Assembly: GCA_021737525.1 (NCBI GenBank)
Contig: JAIPDU010000098.1
Span: 1-6,387 of the forward strand
Origin: Desulfohalobiaceae bacterium
Lineage (GTDB): Bacteria; Desulfobacterota; Desulfovibrionia; Desulfovibrionales; Desulfothermaceae
Length of the DNA: 6,387 nt
Direction: 5' to 3'
Below, piece by piece: positions 1-5,512 of the stretch. A model generated the notes under the pieces. It was not told where the DNA came from. It did not search any database and saw only the letters and a program-made list of their open reading frames with translations. How positions within the stretch are numbered: the first letter of the stretch is position 1; every line of letters begins with the position of its first letter. Made by a program: the position numbers and the translations under genes.

Positions 1-2
1 GC

Positions 3-203
3 AAGGGGCATTATGATCCTGTGTTTTTTGTGCTTCGACCCGAAGCCCCGGCTGGGCCCGGACACGGGTCGATCGGGGTCTTTATCCGTGCGCGGGACTG
101 TCGTTTGGCTGGGTTGCGAGCGAACCAATGGGAATCTGCGGGAGGGGCGACTCCCGAGAGATTTTTGCGCACAGGGTTGCCATTGGCTGGGGACACGGGT
201 TAA
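3..203 (+). CDS. Possible C-terminal end of an upstream gene (weak)
   Basis: The third forward frame is open from the left edge to a TAA at 201-203, giving up to 66 codons that would be the tail of a gene starting outside the window. The translation contains a plausible hydrophobic stretch (YDPVFFVLRP) followed by a Gly/Ala/Arg-rich part, but no motif I recognise. Other frames are also open across this stretch, as expected for GC-rich DNA, so openness is weak evidence. No start with a ribosome-binding site is visible inside the window. It may equally be non-coding. I assign no function. Confidence 0.22.
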   Translation, partial: KGHYDPVFFVLRPEAPAGPGHGSIGVFIRARDCRLAGLRANQWESAGGATPERFLRTGLPLAGDTG

Positions 204-274
204 TTATGCGAGAAGAAGATGGATTCAAGCGGGTGCTCAGCTAACATTGCTAGTTGCTCGTTTTGCCTTATGGT
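204..274. other. Short intergenic stretch before the heptamer array
   Basis: This is a lower-GC stretch with no supported gene. An ATG at 207 opens a 12-codon peptide (MREEDGFKRVLS) ending at 245. It could be the decayed start of a gene, but nothing supports translation. No convincing terminator or paired promoter hexamers are seen. Confidence 0.4.
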
Positions 275-362
275 TCACTGTTGACACACTGATCACGATT
301 CACTGGTCACATCTCACGCATCGCAGATAGCCAATCTCCAGTCACGACTCACCAGTCACTAT
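275..362 (+). repeat. Degenerate heptamer tandem array, consensus TCACNNN
   Basis: Units of exactly 7 bp begin at 293, 300, 307, 314, 321, 328, 335, 342, 349 and 356. Seven of these ten start with a perfect TCAC (293, 300, 307, 314, 342, 349, 356). The units at 321, 328 and 335 are decayed (TCGC, TAGC, TCTC) but hold the phase. One step upstream, 286 begins ACAC, and another TCAC lies at 275 after a 4-bp phase slip. The last three bases of each unit vary. The array ends just before the first possible start codon of the operon. The same motif, inverted, lies at the far end of the operon (5188-5212). Short heptamer arrays of this sort occur between genes in some bacteria. Their function is not settled. 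Confidence 0.85.
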
Positions 363-380
363 CAATGAGCATAGGAGAAC

Positions 381-387
381 AAGGAGG
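381..387 (+). promoter_or_regulatory. Strong Shine-Dalgarno (AAGGAGG) for a TTG start
   Basis: The hexamer-plus AAGGAGG is a near-perfect anti-16S match and is placed 7 nt before an in-frame TTG at 395. The in-frame ATG at 365 lies upstream of it and has no ribosome-binding site, because its leader is the heptamer array. The site therefore decides the start in favour of TTG 395. Confidence 0.75.
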
Positions 388-394
388 CGGCGTT

Positions 395-1156
395 TTGGCC
401 GGACAGAACAGATCCGTGTCACAGTCGGATAGGCAGGATATATGTGAGAAGCTGCGGGAACGGATCGAAGCAGCTCTGGAGCGTATGGACCGGGACTATC
501 TGACCGTGCCGCAGCTGGTGAAGTCCCTGCCCCAAGGCGTGCGCAAGGCGTTGAACATAGAGGGGAAGACGAAAGCCGGCCGCATCGCGGAGCGGATAGA
601 GACCTATCTGGAGGAGGGATTCCGCATCCGCAAGGGTCAGCGCTCCCTCTGCCTCTGCAGGGACTTTTCCGAGCGGGAGCTCGTCCGCAGGGAGGCGGCC
701 CGCAAGCCCGGACTCACCTCCAAGCAGCTAAAAAACAAGCTTCCCCTGCCGGAGAGCGAGTTCCTGCCCGCGCTGAACAGCCTCCTGCAACGGGGCGAGC
801 TTTTCTGCACCCTCGGTCGGGAGCACAGGGCACTGGTCAGTCCTGCGGGACAGACGGTTGAGGCACCGGGCAGGGAACAAGAGCCGGAATCCACTTCCAG
901 TCAGGACAGGGAGGCCTTTCGCGAAGCCTGTGATGCCGTGGCCGGCGGCAGACGCTTCGTGCGCATCCACCAGGTCCGGGAGCGCCTGCAGTGGTCCAGG
1001 GAGAGATTCGACCGCGTCCTGGCAGAGTTGCGGAGAAGCTTCGCAGTGCAGCTGCACGGGGGTGACCCTTCCTCCATGACCGAGGGACAGATCCGTGATT
1101 CCTACAAGGACCAACAGGGGCGTCTCTATATCGCCCTGACTTGGAGCGATAGGTGA
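395..1156 (+). CDS. Small protein with probable tandem winged-helix domains, first gene of the operon
   Basis: This is a 253-aa soluble protein of unknown family with no membrane segment. The start is TTG 395, because AAGGAGG lies 7 nt upstream. ATG 365 would add 10 residues (Gly-rich, encoded by the SD itself) and is less likely. Three segments look like helix-turn-helix plus wing units: about residues 34-90 (LTVPQLVKSLP then basic helix), 91-150 (LTSKQLKNKL ... LNSLLQRGELF) and 174-250 (VRIHQVRERLQWSRERFDRVL). The last ends in a distinctive LHGGDPSSMTEGQIRDSY-type segment and a beta hairpin closing on TW near residue 250. A charged linker (about 151-172) separates the second and third units. 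The stop overlaps the ATPase start, so the two are probably translationally coupled. I infer DNA binding or target recognition for the operon's machinery, or an autoregulator. The wing assignments are by eye, not by database match. Confidence 0.88.
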   Translation: MAGQNRSVSQSDRQDICEKLRERIEAALERMDRDYLTVPQLVKSLPQGVRKALNIEGKTKAGRIAERIETYLEEGFRIRKGQRSLCLCRDFSERELVRREAARKPGLTSKQLKNKLPLPESEFLPALNSLLQRGELFCTLGREHRALVSPAGQTVEAPGREQEPESTSSQDREAFREACDAVAGGRRFVRIHQVRERLQWSRERFDRVLAELRRSFAVQLHGGDPSSMTEGQIRDSYKDQQGRLYIALTWSDR

Positions 1157-3288
1157 TGGACCGGGAGGAGAAGCTTCGCGCCCTGCGGAGGAAGAACCCA
1201 TTTGTTTCCGTGAGCGCAGGGGATCCCTGGGAGTTGGCCTATCCCGATGTGGAGGAGGTGAACCGGGAGCCCTTCGAGGGATTGGCGGAATTGATTCGGG
1301 AATTGGCGGACAGCCCCGGGACCAATTGCGCCGGCCTGGTCCTGGGGGAGGTGGGAAGCGGCAAGACACATCTGATCTCGCGGCTGCTGGAGCTCGGCAG
1401 GCACGGAGACCCCCTTTTCTTCTTCGCCTATGTCCAGCCCCTAGAGGATCCGGAACAGACCTTCCGCTACCTGTTACGGGAAATAGTAGTCAATCTCTGC
1501 CGTCCCCTGCACCGCGAGGAAAAGGGTGGAGCAAGCGCTCTGGATCTGCTTGTATCGCGCATCCTGGTGGAGGATGTGCTCCACGAGCTCGTCAAGGGCA
1601 AGGGGGAGCGGTCGCGCAAGACTTTGCAACACCTGCGCCGCAATCCCCTGAGGGTGTTCGACGTGGGCCGGGAGCGCTTCTCCTGGCTCCAGCGCCGGGG
1701 AGTCGCTTTTCTACGCCGGACTTTCGGGGCCATGTCCGGGGACATGGCCCGGGCTCTTTTCGCCTATATGGATGCCGGGACCAGGGCGGATGCGGCGAAC
1801 TGGCTCCAGGGGGCTGTCCTGGACGAAGAGGACGCAGAACGCCTCCGGGTCCGGGGCAGGAGCGAATCCAGCGGGGCGGCTCTGGAACAGGAGGCAAGAG
1901 ATGTTTTGGCCGGCCTGGGACAGCTTCTGGCCAGGTACCGCATCCCATTGCTCACCTGTTTCGATCGCCTGGAGAACCTGGAAACCCCGGAACAGATCCG
2001 GGCCCAGGGCAAGATGGTGGAGTTCCTCGTGGACTCGGTTAGATCCGCTTTGCCGGTGATATTCGCCCGCGGCCTGCATTGGGAGGAGACCATCCGGGAT
2101 CAGCTCAATCAGCACGTGGTGAGCAGGCTGGAAGCCAATCAGTTCCTGCTCTCCAACTGCACCCCGGAGCAGGGCCTGGCCCTGGTCCGGGAGAGGCTGC
2201 GCATCGCCTTCGGGATGGAGGCTCTGAGCGAGTTGTATCCCTTTGATGAAGACGAGTTGCGGGAGGCCTTTTCCGTGGGCCTTAGCCCGCGCGAGGTTAT
2301 CGCCCAGGCCAATCGAAAGTTGCGGCGCATTCTCCGGGAGGGGCCAGCTAAAGCTGAGAGTGCCGAGGACAGGCTGCGCAGGGAGTTTAAGAGCCAGCTC
2401 GAGGCCGTGCGCGGGGATCCGGACAGCCAGCCACCGGATCGCGGCCGCATGCGCAAGGGCCTGGAGCTTTACATGAGCAATATGCAAGGGGAAGGGGCTG
2501 CTGCTGTTGCCGGACCGGTCAGGAGGCCGGCCAAAAGGGACAAATACGTGGATCTGGAAGTGCCCCTCGCTGGGGAGGGGAAAGGGAAAGCCAAGGGCCT
2601 GGTGATCATCGACACGGAGCTGCACCACGCCTCGGTCCGCGCGGCCCTGAAACGCGGGGTGCGGCATCTGGAGAGGGATCCTGACGGATTCGTTCTCTAC
2701 ATCCGCGACAGCCGCTGCGGCTTTCCTGGGCCTGCCAAATGGAAGGCGACCAACGAGATGCTGCAGGCCTTCCGGGCAAAGGGCGGAACGGCCCTTTTCC
2801 TAGAGCCGGAGCAGGCAGCGGCGTGGTACGCCTTGGCCCTGTTGGCCTATGCCGTCCGGGAGGGCGACATCTCCCTCCAGGATTCAGAGTCCGGAAGCAG
2901 ACCCATCGGCTGGGAGGAGTTTAAGGGGTTTATCAGTGGCGGCCTGCGGGGTGAAGGCTTCGAGCAAGTTGAAACCCGGCTGCGGAAATTCGCTCAGGCG
3001 GGAAAAAGAGAGGGTGTTTCCGGGGCCGGGCGGGAACAGGTCGAGACCATGGATGCGCATCAGGCAGCGGATATCGCGGTGCGCATTCTGCGCGAGCACC
3101 CCATGCTCCTGGCTCCGGTATCGGATGTGGGCGCAGAGCTGTACGGGACCTTTTCCGGAGGGGATGAAAAGCAGCTGCTCCGGATGCTGAAGGGTTATAC
3201 GGATCGCTTCGAGATCATACACGCCCGCGATGCCTCGCTGGTCAAGCTCAAGAGGGAATGGCTCCATGAACAAGGCGAGCGTGTCTGA
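1156..3288 (+). CDS. AAA+/Orc-Cdc6-like P-loop ATPase with uncharacterised C-terminal domains
   Basis: This is a 710-aa protein from ATG 1156, whose A is the last base of the preceding TGA. A GTG at 1153 is the alternative, adding one residue. GGAG at 1143-1146 serves either. A Walker A motif GEVGSGKT (residues 64-71, K70) follows an N-terminal helix-rich lead. A long helical insert (about 110-250) comes before a Walker B-like CFDRLENL (268-275, D270). A conserved-looking SPREVI (377-382) sits where Orc/Cdc6-type and STAND ATPases carry a sensor-2 arginine (R379). After a basic, low-complexity linker (about 440-463) comes a second alpha/beta domain (about 464-590) with GLVIIDTELHH (D486) and LYIRDS, which I cannot assign. 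The C-terminus (about 636-698) looks like a small winged-helix or LOTUS-like fold (ILREHPMLL ... LLRMLKGYTDRFEII). Likely role: ATP-driven loader, sensor or switch for the neighbouring nuclease-translocase. The last 23 nt overlap the next gene. Confidence 0.93.
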   Translation: MDREEKLRALRRKNPFVSVSAGDPWELAYPDVEEVNREPFEGLAELIRELADSPGTNCAGLVLGEVGSGKTHLISRLLELGRHGDPLFFFAYVQPLEDPEQTFRYLLREIVVNLCRPLHREEKGGASALDLLVSRILVEDVLHELVKGKGERSRKTLQHLRRNPLRVFDVGRERFSWLQRRGVAFLRRTFGAMSGDMARALFAYMDAGTRADAANWLQGAVLDEEDAERLRVRGRSESSGAALEQEARDVLAGLGQLLARYRIPLLTCFDRLENLETPEQIRAQGKMVEFLVDSVRSALPVIFARGLHWEETIRDQLNQHVVSRLEANQFLLSNCTPEQGLALVRERLRIAFGMEALSELYPFDEDELREAFSVGLSPREVIAQANRKLRRILREGPAKAESAEDRLRREFKSQLEAVRGDPDSQPPDRGRMRKGLELYMSNMQGEGAAAVAGPVRRPAKRDKYVDLEVPLAGEGKGKAKGLVIIDTELHHASVRAALKRGVRHLERDPDGFVLYIRDSRCGFPGPAKWKATNEMLQAFRAKGGTALFLEPEQAAAWYALALLAYAVREGDISLQDSESGSRPIGWEEFKGFISGGLRGEGFEQVETRLRKFAQAGKREGVSGAGREQVETMDAHQAADIAVRILREHPMLLAPVSDVGAELYGTFSGGDEKQLLRMLKGYTDRFEIIHARDASLVKLKREWLHEQGERV
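1727..1750. repeat. Perfect 11-bp inverted repeat inside the ATPase gene
   Basis: GGGCCATGTCC (1727-1737) is followed after a 2-nt spacer by its exact reverse complement (1740-1750). It could form a short cruciform or RNA hairpin, or be a palindromic protein-binding site. It lies in the coding region for GAMSGDMARA. No T-run follows directly, so it is not a standard terminator. Confidence 0.7.
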
Positions 3289-5191
3289 AATCCTTTTGGC
3301 CGCCCGATGTCCCCGTTTGCTCGCCTATCACCTGAGCGGCGGGGCAGGGGCTTGGCGGCAGGGTCGCGGCGGGGCAGGCCCCATGCCCGGCAAGCTCTTT
3401 CACGACGAGTTAGCGGCACCCCTGCATCAAGCCCTGTCCTCGGGGGATAACCAGTTGTGCCGGGAGCTGCAGGAGAGCCTGGATGTTTCCTCTGGCGGGT
3501 ATCGGCCCCAAATCCTCGCCTTCCTGGAGCGAAGATGCCTTCTGCCCCTGTTGCGGGAAAAGGGCGGGAGCCTCTCGAGCGAAGGGATCCTGGCCCTGGC
3601 CAGGGGAGTGGAGACCTGGGGCGAGCTTATTGATCGTTTTCTGTCTTCCACCGGAGAGACGGACCTGACCCGGGTGTTCCATGATCCGGAACGGGATCTC
3701 GAGGCGGAGTTGCATCCTCGAGATGGAGAACCTGTCCAGGTCAGAGGGCGCTACGACAGCCTCCTCTTCGACGTTTCCGCTGGCGAGGGCGTTCTGCTGG
3801 AGTTCAAGGGAGGAACTCGCGGCGGCTTTCCCGAGGCGTTTCTCCAGGTGGCCCTGTACGCCATGCTCGTCCGCGAAACAACCAGAGTGGCAGTGCGGGC
3901 CATGATCTGTCATCTGGAGGAGGAAGAGACACCGGTCACGGAGTACTCCGCCGCAGAGCTGGAAGCGGCTCGCGAGGATGTCCTCGCAGCGGTGCGGCAG
4001 AGCCGGGAGGTCAAGAGGAGGGTTGTCGAGGAGGGCGGATCCGGAATCGAGCCCTCCCGGAGTCCGCAGGTGTGCGGGGAGTGTGCCTACGCCTCCCGCT
4101 GCGACAGGGACTGGGGCGGTGGGGAGGAGGACTTCCCGGACGAGGCCGGACAGGGGCTGGAGACCATCGTGGACGTTTTGCAATCCCTGAATATAGGGGT
4201 TCGGGCGGAGGGATACATCAACGGCCCTCGCTTCATCCGCTACAAGATCCTTCCCCGCAAGGGGACCACGGTGCGGAAGCTGTTGAACAAGTCCGAGGAC
4301 CTGCAGATCGCGCTGAGCTCGCCCGTTCCGCCGCTCATTCGCACGCAGGCGGGATATGTCAGCCTGGATGTTCCCAAGCAGAACACCACCCCCCTCACCC
4401 TGCGGGATGTCTGGAACAGGGGCGCTGAAAGCAGGCCCGCCTCCAGGGCTGCCTTTCCCCTGGGCATGACCATCGAGGGGGAAGTGGAATGGGCGGATCT
4501 GTCCGACCCCACCATGACCAGCGTTCTGGTGGGCGGCACGGCAGGCAGCGGCAAGAGCGTCTTCCTGCGGGCCGCGGCAGTGGGGCTGGCCCTGAACGCC
4601 TCCGAGCGGGAGCTGGAGCTCACGCTTATCGATCCCAAACGGGTCAGTTTTACCGATCTCAAGGATCTGCCGCACCTCGCCTCGAATGTGCTTATGGAGT
4701 CCGGGGAGGCCCTTGAGGCTTTGGAGTCCCTCGTGGAAACCATGGAGGAGCGCTATCGCCTTCTAGAGGCCAGCGGCGAGGCGGATGTAACGGAATACAA
4801 CAAGCGCAATCCCCTTCTGCCGCATCAGGTCCTTCTCATCGACGAATACGCGGACCTGATCCTGGACAGGGAATACAAGAAGCGGCTGGAAACCAGCGTG
4901 CAGCGCCTGGGCCAAAAGGGGCGCGCCGCGGGGGTGCATCTGCTGCTGTCCACCCAGAGGCCGGACGCGAACATCATTACCCCTGCGATCAAGGCCAACC
5001 TGCAGCTCACTGTGGCCCTGAAGGTGACCAATTCCTCCAACAGCCGCGTCATTCTGAATGAAGCCGGAGCGGAGCGCCTTGTGGGGTACGGGGACATGCT
5101 CGTGGGCGGCAGCGTGCCGGTGCAGAGACTGCAAGGCCCGCTGGTGACTCGGGAGGATATCGATGCCGCGTTCGCGCACTCCAATTCGTGA
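3266..5191 (+). CDS. Fusion of a Cas4/AddB-like Fe-S PD-(D/E)XK nuclease to an FtsK/SpoIIIE DNA translocase
   Basis: This is a 641-aa soluble protein. ATG 3266 is chosen because GAGG lies 10 nt upstream (3252-3255) and the Cas4-like N-terminus begins there. ATG 3230 would add 12 unlike residues. Nuclease half (about 1-285): C15 in LAARCPRLL, H46 in GKLFHDEL, D164 in GRYDSL, E179 and K181 in LLEFKGG, and Q194/Y198 (QxxxY), the RecB/Cas4 catalytic set. C270, C273 and C279 (CGECAYASRC) complete a probable 4Fe-4S cluster with C15. Motor half: FtsK alpha/beta-type DNA-guiding domain (about 297-385, with NGPRFIRY), Walker A GGTAGSGKS (423-431, K430), LIDPKR (454-459), Walker B LLIDEYADL (523-531, D526/E527), STQRPDANIITPAIKAN (562-578) and GYGDML (607-612). 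There are no N-terminal membrane helices, and almost nothing follows the motor, so the gamma domain is absent. Known FtsK motors pump dsDNA and Cas4/AddB-type nucleases cut DNA ends. I infer a translocating DNA nuclease, possibly hexameric. It overlaps the ATPase gene by 23 nt. Confidence 0.95.
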   Translation: MNKASVSEILLAARCPRLLAYHLSGGAGAWRQGRGGAGPMPGKLFHDELAAPLHQALSSGDNQLCRELQESLDVSSGGYRPQILAFLERRCLLPLLREKGGSLSSEGILALARGVETWGELIDRFLSSTGETDLTRVFHDPERDLEAELHPRDGEPVQVRGRYDSLLFDVSAGEGVLLEFKGGTRGGFPEAFLQVALYAMLVRETTRVAVRAMICHLEEEETPVTEYSAAELEAAREDVLAAVRQSREVKRRVVEEGGSGIEPSRSPQVCGECAYASRCDRDWGGGEEDFPDEAGQGLETIVDVLQSLNIGVRAEGYINGPRFIRYKILPRKGTTVRKLLNKSEDLQIALSSPVPPLIRTQAGYVSLDVPKQNTTPLTLRDVWNRGAESRPASRAAFPLGMTIEGEVEWADLSDPTMTSVLVGGTAGSGKSVFLRAAAVGLALNASERELELTLIDPKRVSFTDLKDLPHLASNVLMESGEALEALESLVETMEERYRLLEASGEADVTEYNKRNPLLPHQVLLIDEYADLILDREYKKRLETSVQRLGQKGRAAGVHLLLSTQRPDANIITPAIKANLQLTVALKVTNSSNSRVILNEAGAERLVGYGDMLVGGSVPVQRLQGPLVTREDIDAAFAHSNS

Positions 5192-5212
5192 GCTGTGATA
5201 CGTAAATGGTGA
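5188..5212 (-). repeat. Inverted copy of the heptamer array (NNNGTGA on the + strand)
   Basis: GTGA occurs at 5188, 5195 and 5209, with GTAA at 5202, exactly 7 bp apart. On the minus strand this reads as TCACNNN, the same consensus as the array at 275-362, in opposite orientation. The first GTGA contains the TGA stop of the nuclease-translocase gene (5189-5191). Four units are few, but the match in motif, period and placement at the operon's other end makes chance less likely. Confidence 0.65.
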
Positions 5213-5247
5213 GCGGGCAGTCTTCAAGAAATTGATAGGGTCGCGTA

Positions 5248-5457
5248 ATGGGAAAATATGAAAAACTGATGTTTCAGATACTAAGCGGCACAAGTGATGC
5301 TAATATTGCTTTTACTGACCTGATTGAGCTTCTGTAGCATTTGGGATTTGAAATGCGAATTAAAGGGAGTCATCATATCTTCCGTAAAGTCGGAATCGAG
5401 GAAAAGCCGAATCTACAGAAGGAAGGTAATAATGAAGCTATGGATAGAAACGGCTAA
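5248..5457 (+). pseudogene. hicA: hicA toxin remnant (amber codon, C-terminus lost)
   Basis: From ATG 5248 (AGGG 7 nt upstream) the frame reads MGKYEKLMFQILSGTSDANI and then AFTDLIELL. It meets a TAG at 5335-5337 and continues as HLGFEMRIKGSHHIFRKVG up to about LQKEG (near 5427). This is the HicA pattern: a small mRNA-cleaving toxin with a double-stranded-RNA-binding-like fold whose catalytic histidine lies in GSHH. The TAG is one base away from several sense codons. After about codon 60 the HicA sequence stops, so the usual C-terminal 15-25 residues are gone and the frame ends at TAA 5455-5457 in unrelated sequence. The catalytic histidine lies beyond the amber codon, so an active toxin is not expected unless the stop is read through. 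The region is visibly more AT-rich than the operon, as expected for a separately acquired locus. Confidence 0.85.
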
Positions 5458-5512
5458 AGAATTCAATGACCCTATTCCGCAACCCAAAGGTCGTCGATTA
5501 GCTTATGCATGA
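5429..5512 (+). pseudogene. hicB: hicB antitoxin remnant (C-terminal tail only)
   Basis: In a different frame from the toxin remnant, 5429-5512 encodes IMKLWIETAKEFNDPIPQPK and then GRRLAYA plus stop. It closely resembles the end of HicB antitoxins, where a helix (..LWIETAKEFGDPIPEP..) closes the RNase H-like domain. Everything before it, including the N-terminal strands, is missing. It abuts the truncated hicA, so one deletion probably removed the end of hicA and most of hicB. An ATG at 5432 could give a 26-residue peptide, but no function is expected. Confidence 0.78.

Noticed and set aside
281..309. Perfect -35-like TTGACA at 281-286 upstream of the operon
   Set aside because: The -10 position (about 303-310) reads CTGGTCAC, with no TATAAT resemblance, and the hexamer lies in the phase slip of the heptamer array. 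Not enough to call a promoter.
13..330. Open forward frame of 105 codons across the left end
   Set aside because: It runs into the heptamer array, has no ribosome-binding site and its translation has odd Cys/Trp/Arg composition. Best explained by GC-rich chance openness.
275..362. Heptamer array considered as a CRISPR array
   Set aside because: Units are only 7 bp with 4 conserved bases. There are no 25-40 bp repeats or unique spacers, and no CRISPR effector. The Cas4-like nuclease half is not evidence of CRISPR here because it is fused to FtsK.
1711..2667. Long minus-strand open frame (318 codons)
   Set aside because: It is antisense to the ATPase gene, with Pro/Gln/Leu-rich shadow composition and no motifs.
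3410..4675. Long minus-strand open frame (421 codons)
   Set aside because: It is antisense to the nuclease-translocase gene, whose motifs are unambiguous. The minus-strand translation shows no recognisable motif, so it is a shadow of high-GC codon bias.
3266..5191. Third gene as a conjugative or chromosomal FtsK
   Set aside because: It has no membrane helices, no gamma domain, no dif/Xer or relaxase neighbours, and the N-terminal half is clearly a nuclease.
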